Origin: Oreocharis arfaki
Lineage: Eukaryota; Chordata; Aves; Passeriformes; Paramythiidae
Assembly (NCBI GenBank): GCA_013398015.1
Contig: VZRR01011494.1
Coordinates: 124,001-188,000 of the forward strand
Reading direction: 5' to 3'
Length of the DNA stretch: 64,000 bases
Below the pieces are notes generated by a model that had not been told where the DNA came from, searched no databases, and saw nothing but the letters and a program-made list of their open reading frames with translations. Below are positions 23,751 to 37,900 of the stretch, piece by piece (positions within the stretch are counted from its first letter, which is position 1; each line of letters begins with the position of its first letter). Made by a program: the position numbers and the translations under genes.

Positions 23751-26700
23751 CTCCATAACTCTTTAATCCTGACCTTTCCCCTGGCTTTCAACGTGTTTCA
23801 GTGGTGCAAGGACCTGCATACTCCTCCCTTGGCAGCTCTTCGGCATTGCCAATAACTTCGGAACAACAATAACTTTAATTTTTCCATGATACTTAATGAG
23901 TACTGGAGAAGTGTGACACTAGTTTTTTCATGGGATGCAAACAATTAGGAATCGCAGCAGAGAAGCCTGTTAAAGGCAGATGACTGCTCCGTGCAATTCA
24001 GTAACACAGTGATCAGCTTTCTGCCACGAACAAGATTACTTATAGAGGGAACTCAGTCAATTATCCTAAAGGGATAATTTAGTTGAAAAATGTTAGTTGA
24101 AAATAAAGGTTAGGGTAGAAAAATGTCCATCATTATGCAGGGAGAATTTGTATTAAAAGTCTCCTTTTCTATGCAGAGATACACAATAATTTTCTTCTTT
24201 ATCTAACACAACTGCGAGTCTGTTCTTCTGTGTCTGCTTTCTTTCCCAGATTCAAACATGTTGTCTTCCAGTTTGTCCATATTTTGTTGGATCTTCAAAT
24301 GGTAGGTACTGGCCCATTTAGGTAGAGGTCCCTGAATGCAAGTTGTACAAAGCTAGTGGTGATCAAAAGTGCTGTGGGCAGATGATACATATTGCATGGG
24401 CTGACACTGTTTTCAGAAGGATTAGAATTCACTAAGTACCACCAGTTCTTTTTCCAGCAAGCATGAGTCCCTGCAGAGGTGGATAGTACCAGAGTTGATA
24501 CTGATTAGTCTATATTGTTAAGATTACTTGGATGGATGGGAATAGATATTCCAACTTATCATCAGCAAGTAACAGCCTGAGCATACTCTGAAGGTGGCAG
24601 AGGTAACGTAATTAGGAAACATTGAGGAGGGATCTAAGTTTGGGATGAAAATGGGATTCCTTGAGGAAGAATATAAGGATAATAAGGAAACTAGAAATTC
24701 AGCAGTGTATGCTTAGGCATGCAAACTGTGTTTTAAATGAATGCAGCATCTACTCACACAGAATACAGAAGCTAACTAGGCTAACTGTTGATAAAAAGAT
24801 TTGTACCAGTACTGAAATTTATTTAATCACAGGCTTCAAATTCTGCTGTCAAAAAGGGATGGTTCATACTTTAAACTATTTTTTTAAAATGTGTTTTGTA
24901 CAGACCAACAATGGTGTGGTCCACACTGCAAATTCATCTTTGCAACTGCAAAGTCTAGAAACAAAATTTCCCACCAAAATTTAAACCTCAATCTCTACAG
25001 TGAATAAGCATCAAAAAAACACTGGAAGAACAGGACATCTGAAAACACCCAGATACTCATCAGGCTGGCAACAGCTGCATATGGCATCTTGCTGCCAAAC
25101 ATTTCATTTCACAGTCTATTCAGTACACATTTTGAAAAGGTGGGAAACATCTACTGTTCCTAGACTTTGGATTTGTTGATAGTTTAAGGAGAAAGAGACA
25201 AGAAGAAGCAAGTGATCACAGTATATAGTAATGGATCACATTCAGCTAAGAAGCTTAACTAAGTATTTTTAAACAAAAAACTTCACACAATTGAAACCAA
25301 CAGGTTAACATTTCCTAAAGCATTTGGAGTTGCCTCTGTAGTACTGATCTATGGTATGACTCCTCCTGTAGATTATTATAGCATATTACATTATAAAAAA
25401 GTCACTGTATCCAAGGATTCATGAATGTATAGTTCAGTGTCCAGTGCTTTTAATGAAATAGGTGTGCAGAGTGAAATTAGTCTATTTCTGGCTGTAGCCT
25501 GAACACAAGTAAGTAACACTACTTAATTAGGTCCTGATATGAACAAGGTGCATCATAATAACAAGTATTACAGAAACCTCGTGATAGATTATCCTGATTT
25601 TTGTTACTGTTACTTTTATCTTGGAAAGTACAGCAGTTGGTGCTGACCTAAGTCACTTTTGACTCCTCATTTAGTTCTTTAGGAAGACATTTGATACTGT
25701 GTCCTGAGTTTTGGTATAAGCAGATCCCAAGTTTTTCCACTTCATAAAACCCAAGGCATGCCTAACTACAATGGTTTAACATGAGATGCTACTGTGTGCT
25801 GTTTGCTGTTCTTTCTAAAAGCTTCCCATCTTAGAAGAAGATGCCAAAAGAATTGTGTCATCTACTGAGAAACTTTGAATTCTTAGCAGAAGACACAACT
25901 TCTCTTCAAGGGACTCTTGAAATCTCTCAAACATACTTCAGTTATTCCCCTGAGGAATTAAATCAGGAGCCCTTAGCACACAGATCAACTTATTCAAAGT
26001 TTACTGCTGTAGATAGCAAGCCAGCTCCCAGCTGTGTGCCAAGCATATACTTGTTTTCAATGGCCTCTGATCTCAAAACACTGTACACTGTGGATCTCAC
26101 AACTGGCACATTTCCTCAGTATAGATTTAATGTTCTTTAACTGCAACAGGAACTTCATCCTGCTGACATCCCTAAGGCATTCTACTTGTTGGTGATCCCA
26201 GCACCAGATTGTGCAGTACCCTTACATGCATTTGTGTGTTTATGTACGTGCATGCTGACATGAACCAAAATGGAGTTTTTAACTGTGCCATTTAAAACAA
26301 AAGCAATAGCAAACAATTCCCCACTCCCTGTTTTCTCAGATGATGCTAGATCATGGAAGGGTTGGTATCACAGTACCCTGTGGCAGCAGGAAAGATACCA
26401 GGTATCTTTCTCTCCAAACAGTCCTGGCCTGCTTTGTTTATCTTGACTAACACTTAGTGCTGCAGCCCCCAGAAGGATATTTTGCTGTGCCTCATAATTT
26501 CTCCACAAATTTAAGTGTATTTTATAGTATCTTTTAATATACCATTTCTTGGGAGTTGCCAGAGTATGTTTATTAATATAAACATTAATTTTTGGTCTGG
26601 GAAATTCATAACAATTTTCACGTAAAGAGATAATCTGTAACAGAGCAATCCCACAATAATAAAGCCAAAATATTAAGACAAAGTATAATTTCTTAAAATA

Positions 26701-27434
26701 GCACAGGTACAAACACAATTGAAGAGCACAACATTAGAAAGCTGAAGCTTCAAGAACAATTGTATAGTTGGCAACCAAAATTTAACAGACAGGCACATTA
26801 TTTCACACACGTTTCCTAATGGTAGCTTCTTAGATGCTTTCCCAGGAAGGGGTTCATCTATTAAGCAGTGTAAATTGTGAATAATTTGTTGGACTGCCTC
26901 ATATATGAACCTCCAATGGATCAAATCAGAAAACCTGTGACTCAGACTATGATCAGGACTCTGAGGGTACTTATCTGGAAATCTATCAGAAGTGCAATTG
27001 TACAAGAGTGCAAATAAGGATCTAAGAGACAAAGTTTGCTGGAAGCAATGTAGTAACTCAGTTCAGGTAACTGGAGCAAAACAAAATTTAAGAGCTCTTG
27101 GTCACAAACTCCTTCACATCTGGCATAGCCATCATAGGCAGGTATCATATGATGCAGAGATCACGTACTGAAGTTTGGCCTTTTTTCTTCCTCTTTTCCA
27201 TTCTATTAGTCTAATGAAAAATGTAACTTAAACATTGACCCTCTTCAGTTCATCTTTGTTCTAAACCCAACTGTCACACTTGCAGTCATAGAAAATAACA
27301 TCCCTTTTGAGCTGAACATCTTTGATCTGCTGGAATAAACTGCAAAGTATTATTTTCCCTTTTCACAGTCACCACAATTATGAAGTTAAAGCTACTTCAT
27401 AAAACTTGACTTTAAATTTATGCAGTTTACAATA

Positions 27435-27640
27435 GAGTATTTCAGTTGTAAAGGACCTGACCACTTCTGGACTGACCAACAGTTAGAGCTTCTTGTCAAG
27501 GACACTGTCCAAATGCCTCTTAAACACTGACAGGCAGGGTACACTGACCACCTTTAGGAAGCTTCTTCAAGCTTGAGGTGCTCAGTCTCTTCTCTGCACC
27601 TAGACTGCTCTCCCACTCTTCAAGATGACCTTTTTTTAAT
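27435..27640 (-). mobile_element. Degraded CR1 LINE fragment, antisense
   Basis: On the + strand it reads as a complement of the CR1 tail (CTGTCCAAATGCCTCTTAAA, then GGAAGCTTCTTC and CTCAGTCTCTTCTCTGCACC). Strongly diverged. Confidence 0.5.
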
Positions 27641-28248
27641 CATCTAGATTTTACAACATAGAGTAAGACACCTGCTAATAACTGGTGGGGTAATCGTGTC
27701 TTTAAAAATCAAAAAGTCAGTTAAAGCCTTCTGTAGAAGTTCATGCCATTTTACAAGCTGCAAGATACAAATTTATGAGTGAAGCACAACATCCATATGG
27801 CAGGTAGAGATTCTACCCCTCAAAAAGTCGTCTAGTGCTAGGGTTAAAACAGGTAACAGCCATAATATCTAAGTTTCAAAAGGAAGTGGAGAAAGTGGAT
27901 GAAAAACTTCCTTACCAGGCCATCTGACAAGGGTTAAAATTAACAAATGTTAACTAATAAGCTTGTGAAATGCGCTATAAAGAGATCTCAGGGCCCCTTC
28001 TCTGCTGAAAAAACCCACAGTCAAGAACATCATGCTGAAACACAGAATGTAACTAGGGTAGGTGTCAGAGTTGACAGTCACTAAGTAACAGCCATTTCCA
28101 ACCTTTCTGTCTGGATGACCTGTAAGTACTGATATGGTTTGACTTCTTGGTGATCTATTTTTATCTGAGCAATGTCAGGACTCCTTGCAAAGTTCCTGTG
28201 CACTGATCACTTCAGAAAAGCAGTCCAATGACAAACAGTGAAAAAAGT

Positions 28249-28254
28249 TTTATT
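28249..28254 (-). terminator. PLAA polyadenylation signal
   Basis: AATAAA on the - strand, 126 nt after the stop and the first such signal. A GT-rich stretch follows on the - strand (TGTTTGTC), as expected downstream of a cleavage site. Confidence 0.65.
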
Positions 28255-28379
28255 TGCTCTGTATCTCGCAACAAGTCAAGTGTAATTAATCCACAGTACT
28301 TTCCCAAGTATAGTCATAAAATATAAACAAAAGCATCTTTTTTCTGCATACACTGTCTTCCAAGTACTAAGAAAAACGA

Positions 28380-28945
28380 TTATAACAGACTAAGAACAAA
28401 CCTACAGCATTCTTTTACTTTAGCTGGTTCCGATACAGAAGCATACTTTTTTATTTGAGAATCAACTCCCAGAGACTTAGCTAATTGCACAGCATTTGTA
28501 TCATCACTGATAAGTGTCCCAAGAGCCACAAGCAGTCTAAAAATGGCTTCAAGATCTTGAACAACTTCCATAACTGTGCTGATTACTGACAAACATTGAG
28601 CTTTGCCCTCAACGTTGTTGACTTTATGTAAACATACAGCATAGTTCAATGTCAGCGTGGCCAATGCAATGTGGATGTTCTTATTATTGCCTGACTTCGT
28701 TTCTATTGCTTGTGTCATTATTTCATCCCTCTGTTCCATCATGAGCTTCTGGCCTGCATGGCTGACAAAACAATTGCAAAGAGCTCTAAGTGCCAACAGC
28801 TGGTTTGCTTGCTTTCCTTTAGGATTTAGAAATTTAAGGAGAAGGATGATAAATTGTATGTGCTCCTTTTCACTGCAGAAGTTTTCATTCACGGTGGGAT
28901 GTCTGACAGACAATCTAAGAATGTCTAGAGCTGGAAAGACAATAT
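28380..28945 (-). CDS. PLAA: PLAA coding exon 14 (last)
   Basis: Encodes residues 606-793 from DIVFPALDILRLSVRHPTVN to CCRFVLSLL, then TAA: most of the PUL armadillo-like fold, which docks on p97. Acceptor TTCTTAG before ATATTG. Confidence 0.96.
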
Positions 28946-31900
28946 CTAAGAAACAAAACAAAATGATAGTATTAATACTGCATTATGTGTAAATTTGTCT
29001 TCTTAGCCCTGCAGCTCTGGGAACAGACAGTAACAGTTTCATGCAGAAATAACGCATAAATTATTTGAAATTCATAAAGACAAATATTGACAAATCCATT
29101 CTAGTAATGCTTCAATTATCATTAAAAAACCCATAATCCTTAATTTAGGATTAACATGGCACTTTGCAGAAAATCTTAAAAGTCTTTTCTAAAATCTCTA
29201 ATTGATAACACTGAAGGCAAGCACAAGATATAACTAATTCAAAAATGTCTTTGAAAGCTGAAAGTTCAGTGACTGAACACCCCCACATAGACAGCATCTC
29301 CCTTTGTCCTCACTCCATTACTTACAGTATAGTATAGCTACAAAACTGCTTACAGGAAAAGAAAATAAAAAATATGTCCTCAAGTGATGACTTGGAAATC
29401 ATTGTAAGGAAACTGAACTGAAAGCTTGTAGTGTCTCTCCCAAATTCTGAATATATTTGGGTCCTTGGATCTACTACCGGTATCTAATGCTTACAACAAA
29501 ACCAAAGCTGAACCTGCCCAACTACTTATTGGGGTTTTTCCTGCAAATATGCAGAATCTTCAGAATTAATGCTTTGTACAGTACAAAGAGTCTGGAAGAT
29601 ATGACACTGGCCATCACCAGCTCCTCATTATGCAAAACACAGTTTGATTAAGTGGTATTATACAGTGAGAATGAATTTTTAATACTAAAATGTTCTTCCT
29701 TTTAGTAAATCTTTAACTGCGATTTTAAGAGTTAATTTAAACCATGCTTAGATATTTGTATATGCAAACAATCATTTCTTTCCAGAATGTGCTGTAACAA
29801 CCAAAATAGCTTTTCCAATCCATCAGTGCTGACAGTACATTATTAAATGTAATTATATCACCTACACTTGCATTCTTCCATAATGTCATTTAACTAATGC
29901 AAAATTGATCATATAGCCTAGCATCAGTAACTTCTTCTCTACTATATTAAATAGGAGCTACTTTTGATTTTTTTCCCCCTAATTTATCTCCATAATTCCA
30001 TCTCTCATTTGGTAACATCTTAGGATCCCAAGTTCACACTTCCTTACTCTATTTCCTAAGAAGTCTCACACCTTTTCGAGGATGGCCCTCCTAATGAAAT
30101 AATCATAGCTGATTTTTATATCAAGTTTCTCCTTTATACTTATTATTGTGCCAAGAAAATCTGACAACCAATCACCAAATTTGCCCCTGGAGCTGATCAC
30201 TGCTGTTAGCACCTTTTAGTCATCTTCTGTTTTCTACTTGGGCTAACAAGACTTCGGGACAGACTCAGTGTTACCATACAGCATGATGAGACTTTTCTTT
30301 TATGGTGAAGTACTGATGACATGACACGTAAAATAAGTGCAAGTGTTTACCTTCTGGCCAGTTAACTGCTCTCCATAAAGTCTGAAGTTGCTGTGCGGTA
30401 GGTGTTTCAGCAGAGGTGTTGCATGTTGCAGACAGTAACTTTTCTAGGATTATCAAATCATCTTCAGTAAGCTTATGTTCTTCAGCTGCACTGCCATTAA
30501 GTTCCTTTAATTTGCCTGCAATAGCAATAGAAGAGGCACACCTTTCTGAAAACAGAACTTCACAAATTGAGATCTCAGATTAAATGCTACAAAAGCACTT
30601 TACAAACAAGCAGCAACTATTGCAATTGAGAGTTTTATGAGGGGTTGGATTTTTAAACACTTTTTCCAATTTGATAATTTTCTAATTTTAAGTTTTTAAT
30701 TATCACAATGATTGCTACTATTAATTCCCCTTTACAGTGCAACAAAAAGATTCAGACTTTGTAGAAAAATTTCAGAAAATGCCTACACAGAGACAAAAAT
30801 GAAGAAAAGGGTAATAAGAACATTAGAGCTTTCATAACTGAAATACAATTCCTTTTTGCTTTCTATTATTAGGCAGTAGAAACAATAAACTATATGTTCT
30901 TCGTATGATCACAATTTTTGTATTTTGACTTAAGTCATGTGATCATATTTTGCTTATGGCACATCTTATATTCAAACTTCAGTGTGATTTAAAAATCCAA
31001 GTATTGGATTAATGTAATGGATCTAGCATTCAGGATAGCTTTTTTTAAAAGTTCAGTTAGTCAAGTTACTTCAAAAAATTTTTAAAAAACATCCTTGATA
31101 TTAAAACACTGACCCAGTATCTGAGTAGGATTGGCCTGGTCAAAGGTGACAGCATCCTTCTTCGGAAAATAAATATTTTCAGCTTTAGCTGCAGCTGACT
31201 GGTAGGCACCCATTCCTACAGAAAGGAAATACAGAGCACTTAATGGTGTACCGAGCTGACTGATAGAGAACGATGTCCTAGATGTAACCCTCTACTGCTG
31301 GATATTACTCAGAAAAATATCTTTTGAAAAAACCTGAATGTCTATGCAAATAGCTGTTATTCCTTACATTATTTTTACATTCAAGGGTTAAAACTGAAAG
31401 CAATACCTTCACAAACTGTTCTCCTCTCATGTAAAAAATTACAAGTTGAAATTATTAACAGTTATTTCTTATTTATGTGAACTAAATACACAGTTACTTA
31501 TAGCAATGGCTATTGTAGTTAAGACATGAAAACAGCAAGGGTCTTTTTAGAAAAAAGATCCCTTCTGCCCCTGAAATCTTATATATTTGTTTTTTTCATA
31601 ATAGAAGTGTTTACGTATTAGAAGATTTGCAGATATGACCAAGTTATGGCACATGCAATAGTAGCCTGAAATCTCTTTTCTTACAGAGCAATAAAAAGCT
31701 TTTATCATCACCTATAATGATTTCCTAAACTTACAGGTCGTTTAGTGGGTGATATTGTGTAATGCCCATTAACTATATATATCCGTTTCTCTGATCAACA
31801 ACATAACTACTAGGAGATCAATAATCTTCTCTAACAGATTATTTTCATACATTTTAAAGCTTGTGTGCATGATTCCCGCATGTGAAGGAAGGCTCTATTA

Positions 31901-34900
31901 TCCCTATTTTATGAATAATTTCAGAATATAAGCAGCTTCAATCTGCCCATCAATGCAGAATCCATGTCAGAGAAAAAAAAACAAAGCAAGAGATCAGGAA
32001 TGTTTTTCATTGGCAGACATTGTCTCTTACCTGTAAATGGATCAACCCCACTCACTGGAGTTACTGCATTTGATGCTGAACCAGGAACATAGCGACCGGC
32101 ACCTAACAAAGACGTTAAGTTTTGAAACACCATCACCAGTAAAGAGATAACATATACCTGTATTTAGTTACTAGTTTTCAAACGAGACTGTTAAAAGGGA
32201 TTATTCTGCACTAAAGGAATTACAAAGAAGCGGTCAACACTTCTTTGTTTAAATCTATGCCTGTGCAAGGGTGTTGGTGATGACGGCATTCACAACCTAA
32301 GTGAGCCACAGCTGGGAGACACTGCGTCATGGTCTCTGGCACCCACAGGTGCAAAGGGCCTCAGCACAGCAGATACCTTATCCACAACAAGCTCTAGCAG
32401 GAGGGCACACTGCCCAGGCCTTGACTCTCTTTGTGCCTGGACTACGAACGGTCTCTCCTGTGGGAGGTGAGCTCTCTTGCACTGAGGCCTCAGTGAGGCC
32501 TCCATCTGCAGAGACCACAGAGCCACAAAAGCTAGGGAGGACAGACAGGTGGACACAGAAAGACTGTCAAGATGAGGAAGACTGAAGGCTGTGAATTTTG
32601 GTAACAGCACAAATGCTTCTGCTCTACCCGTAGATCTGCAAGTGCAGAACAGGCAGTGAGCACCCTGGCACTGGTGAGGACAAACACCCAGCAGTGATGT
32701 GTAAGAGCCAGCTGAGACTGCACCTCATGTCTGCAAAAAGCAGAAATGCAAGCAGCAGTGATGGCAAGCAGAGTAACTTGGGTAGGGAAGCACCTGCCTA
32801 CAGATACAGCCTGGTGACTTGGCAGGTGTGCCTGCTGGGGAGTAGGATTCAGGATGTCACAGAGACACTGCCAAGCCCTGTCTGCCCTTCAGACCGTTAC
32901 CCTGCTACTCTTCCACATGGACACCAATGGTTTTGCCAAGAAATGTCCTGGAGGATATCAAGAGTGATTAGAGAGCTCTGGGAGCAAGGATGAAGAGTGC
33001 AGGTGGTGTATCTTTGATACTGCGAGCGAAGCAAAAATGCTGGAATAGAAATGGATGCATCAAGTAGGTCAGCAACTCACTGCATGGCTGGTTTTGCAGA
33101 CAAGACCTTAGCATCAACTGATTACAGGATCCTCTCTGAGGAGCAAGAGCTACTAATCAGGGATGGGGTAAGTCTGCCAACACAGGGCTGGAACAGGGAA
33201 TGTCTTTGCAAATAAGGTTGCTAAACTAGAGAGGAGGACTCTACAATAGCTGTACCAGGGAAGATCAGAATCTAATATATAGGGTGAATGGGACCAATAC
33301 AGATTATGTAAAAAAACAAGTAAAAAAATAAAATAGAAAACTATGTCTATGAATATACCTAATCTTGTGTTGCTCATGTATATATAGTCTGGCAAAACAA
33401 AATGTTTAGGTCCTTACCCTTCTGCTGTAGAGGGCAGAGTGACATGAGGCAGACCCGACAGCAGATGGCTCCCTTCTACTGAACAGATCTCAGTATACTT
33501 TGCCAGCGGCAGAGCCCACCTTACCAGGCTGTTCCACACTACTGGCCCAAACAGAGAACTGCAAGAAACAGCTGTCTGGGGCTAAACATGGAATGCAACA
33601 GAACACGACTCAAATGCATATCCTAAGTGCTAGCCAGACATATTACAAATTTTACATTACCTGTAAATGGGTCTGCCCCAGGTATTGTACTCGATCCAGA
33701 CGAAGAGCCCGGAACATAACGTCCAGCACCTAGTCAAAAAGCGAGAAAAGCAATGGCTATTAAACACACCTTGATATTATCAAAATCCAGAGGGGGTAAC
33801 AAAGCTGGTGAAAGGTCTGGAGTGCCTATCCTATAAGGAAAAGCTGAGGGAGCTGGGGTTGTTTAGCCTGGAGAAGAGGAGGTTCAGGGGAGATCTTACC
33901 ACACTCTTCAACTCCCTGAAAGGAGGGTGTAGCCAGTGGGAGACTGGCCTCTTCTCCCAGGCAACCAGTGACAGGAGGAGATGAGAGAGTTGTACCGGGG
34001 AGGTTTAGGTTGGAAATGAGGAAGAATTTCTCCACAGAAAAAGTGATTAGATACTGGAAGGGGCTGACCAGGGAGGTGGTGGACACACCACGCCTGGAGG
34101 TGTTTAATGGAAGACTGGATGTGTGGCACTTAGTACCATGTTCTACTTGACATGGTGGTGTTCAGTCACAGGTTAGACTCTACCTCAGAGGTCTTTTCCA
34201 GCCCAGTTAATTCTGTGATAACTGCAGCTCTCAGAGTTACATTTAACCTGACAAGCCTGTATTCTCATTTCCAGTCCCTTGCAAGAAAAAGTTTTAGATC
34301 AATTATTTTATTGCTGTTTTCTTTTTAAGTTCATCTTTGTGAAACTAATTGAATTAGTTAACATTGTTTTGTAAATGCGATAAGCAGGATATAATTGATT
34401 AACATGGTTTAGCTTACCAGTAATCAACTTGTTCTAGTTCCATTTCCTGCCTGAAAAAGGTCATTTATGTATTTCACTCAGTTTTGATTAATTCTCTGGC
34501 TAAATTTTTGTATTTTATTAATTGCCTTAACAGCATATGGCACTTCTTGCACTAGTATGAAAACTGGACCTTTCTTCCACTGGGAAAAAAGGACTAGTCT
34601 GAAAAGTTCAACTGGCTTGATTAGAATTTTGCTAAAGACTTTTTTTTTCCCAGAACTATCTGTGCCTTCCCCCTCAATCATTTAAGGATATGAAAGTATC
34701 TGTTGTCTGGGGTGATTTTATGGTAATAGTGCATTTCCCTGTTGCCTGCTTTATGCCCAGAAAAGGGTCCCACAGCTTTAAGCTGGGTCAGGGGGGTGGA
34801 GGGGGGAGCCAGGCAAATTCTTAGCAGTTTGTGTTCAAGGACACACAATTCTCCATATTTCTCGGCTCTGCTTGGAGCAGGAGAGAGTTGTTTTCCTGCT

Positions 34901-37900
34901 GCTAGCCGGCTTGTGAGCTGAGGCAAGAGGTTTTTCCCAGGACTGCATACTGGCACACCGAAATCCTCCAGTAACTTCTTCTTCTGGAACTGTTCGGCCT
35001 AGCTGCGCTCCGAGAACCAGATCATCGGACCCCGCGGACCGGCAGAGAGGCTGCGGGGATGCCGCATCCCGGCCTCGGACCTTGGGAGGGGCTGAGCCAG
35101 CTACAGAGGGAACTCTAAATCCACCAGCTTTCTCTGCATCGAGGAGGTGTGATATTTTAACAGTTTTTCATTTTTCCTGTGTTCTGCCGGCACTTTGCTT
35201 GTTAAACAAATAGGTTTTTTTCACTTTCCTCCAAGAAATTCCTTTCATACTGGTGCGGGACAGAGTGCCGAAAACCTGTCTTTGGGGAAGACATTCCTTC
35301 CAGAGCATTTTCCTCCTAAATTTGTCTCAAACCGAGACATCTGTACAAGAAATTCAAAAGCTACAATACTGAAGCCTGCCTCAGCACACAATTCAGTGAG
35401 GTGCACCAAGGCCAAATGCTGGATCCTGCCCTTGGGTCACAACGACCCCATGCAGAGCTACAGGCTGAGGGCAGAGTGGCTGGAAAGCTGCCTGGCAGAA
35501 AAGGACCTGGCACTGCTGATCAACACCTGCCTGACGACGAGTCAGGAGTGTGCCCAGGTGGCCAAGAAGGACAATGGCTTTATCTTGGCTTTTATCCCAG
35601 CAGGACCAGTGCAATGATTGTCCCTCTGTACTAGGCCCTGGTGAGACCATATCTCAAATCCTGTAATCAGTTCTGGACCCCTCACAACAAAGAACACATT
35701 GAAGTGCTGAAGCAAGTCCAGAGAAGAGCAACAGAACTGGGAAAGGGTCTGGAGTACAGGTCTTGCCTACAGGGTCTGGAGAAGCAGCTGAAGGAACTGG
35801 AGGTGTTTTAAGTTCCTGAAGGAAGCTGCAAGGTGGACCTTACTGCTCTCTACAACTATCTGAAAGATATCAAGGTGGGGGGCAGTCTCTTCTCCCAGTA
35901 ACAAGTGATAGGATGAGAAAAAATGGTCTCAAGCTGCACCAGGAGAGGCTTAGATCAAGTATTAGGGAAAAAAATCTATACTTGAAGGGTAGTCAGGCAT
36001 TGGAATAGGCTTCTCAGGGAAGTGGCTGAATCATTATCCCTGTAAGTATCCAAAAAACTATGTGGATATGGCACCTGGGGATATGATTTAGGGGTGAACA
36101 GGGAAGAGGTCAGTTAACGGCTGAAGTCAATATTCTTAGAGATCTTTTCCAACTTTTAATGATTCCATGATAGTGAGGTGGATTGAAAACTGACAGAACA
36201 ACCATGACCAGATGACGGTTATCAGCGAAAAAACATCTGTTGGAAGTCAGCCACTGGTGGTGTACCCCAGGGGTCAGTAGTGCATCCAGTCATGTTCCAC
36301 ATCTTCACTAATGATGGTGTGGAACATCAGTCAGAGTGCATCCTCAGCAAGTGTGCTGAAGACATAAAACTGGGAACAGTATCTAATGCCATCATTTAAG
36401 TTTAAAATACTTACCTGTAAATGGATCTGAAAATTGATTACTTGTACTCAACAGTGTTTGCCCCTTAGTGTTGTCCATAATAAACTTGGCCACCTGATCC
36501 AGAAACATAGGATTTAGATCATTCTTTTGCAAGAAGTTGTATGCAGTCAGCCAAGGATCATCAGTGATGTTATACGGCAGTTTGTAGGAAGGCCCATTTT
36601 CATTTACATCAATGGTGAAAACATAGTCATATTCCTTTAAGGGGAATAAAAATAAAAACAAATTAGAGGTCTTCCAGCACTTTTTACATAAAGATGTATT
36701 AAATGTAGTCTAACAGTGGCCCAGACCTAAGCCTAAAAACTTAAAACACTGCTACTTACAGAACATGTCATTAATATTCTCCTGAAAGACTGGAAGTAAA
36801 CATTTGCTGATTTAGGGTGAACACTAAACATTACTTAGTAACAGCCAAAACATCGGTATGTTATAACACTGTTGTTATACTATATTCAAAACACACAGCA
36901 CTGTACCAGCTGCTAAGAAAAATATGAACTCTGTCCCAGCCAAAACCATGACAGACTTAAACCTGTATTTTCCCTAATTCTCTGCTCAAGAAGAGCGGAG
37001 TAAAACAACATATCATGATAATGTGTGTACAGATATATTACAAAATAAAGATGCATCAGGTCACTCTCATGGACACCTCTGGCTCCCTACAAAGCTGCAG
37101 AGCAGTCAGATGCCTCAAGAAATTTCAGTCTTAAAAGCACACTTCTAATGCTAGCAAAGGACGATTTCCCAATGTTTCTTTAAAATCTGTGAGCGTGAAA
37201 ATCAGTATCTCAGAGGCATTTCTTTTTCAGAGGAATGGATCCTGACAGGCTTTTCTGTGTATATTTCAGTAAAGGAAACACTTTCCAGCTTATTTGTCTT
37301 TAGGTCAGCTTACCTGTCTTTAGTTCAATAGTTACTACACAGAAAGAGTACAGAAGACCTGGTACCTAATATTTTAGGTAAGCCTTGCATTATAAATTAT
37401 AAGTTCATTTCCTTTGGGAAGGATATTAAAACTAACTTCCCAAAGTATTAACAATAAATACAACAGAACTTGACAATTTCTCTACTAATAGATTACCTTT
37501 CTCCAAAATAGTTTGTGTCCATTGGCTTGCTCATTTTACAAAATGTGTTTCATAAGTAATAAAGCAAACTGTACTTATACTTCTACCTCTGAGATGAAAG
37601 ATAACAAAAAAGTACAAACAAATACCCATTTTCTAAATTATATTTTAACTACACAAAGTCTAGTTACTTAAGAAAGAATGAAATGTATTAAAGTTTGTAT
37701 ATACCTTTCCTTCAAATAAAACTTTTCCAGATGTTTGTTGTGTGGCTCCAGAAGAACCAACAACATCGCCAATCTTTATCCATCTTCCTTCACTAACACT
37801 CCACTGATATGCTTCTACTTTCCCATTATCTTTAATAAGCCGTGTCTGTCCATCTCTTGTTCCTGTAGACAGGAGTTCAAACAATTTCAAGGACATGATT

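Larger units (their letters stand above)
23215..28230. other. CAAP1-PLAA intergenic region
   Basis: Five kilobases between the CAAP1 start and the PLAA polyadenylation site. Apart from two CR1 pieces no gene is supported. Overlapping - strand open frames at 26673-27148 are discussed as a finding. Confidence 0.7.

Noticed and set aside
25841..26140. A 99-codon + strand frame in the intergenic region
   Set aside because: No recognisable domain and no flanking splice or promoter signals.
28657..28992. A 111-codon + strand frame
   Set aside because: Antisense shadow of the last PLAA exon.
35195..35634. + strand frames of 77-140 codons in PLAA intron 9
   Set aside because: They lie across a CR1 fragment and an adjoining repeat-like insert; no intact CR1 protein is present.
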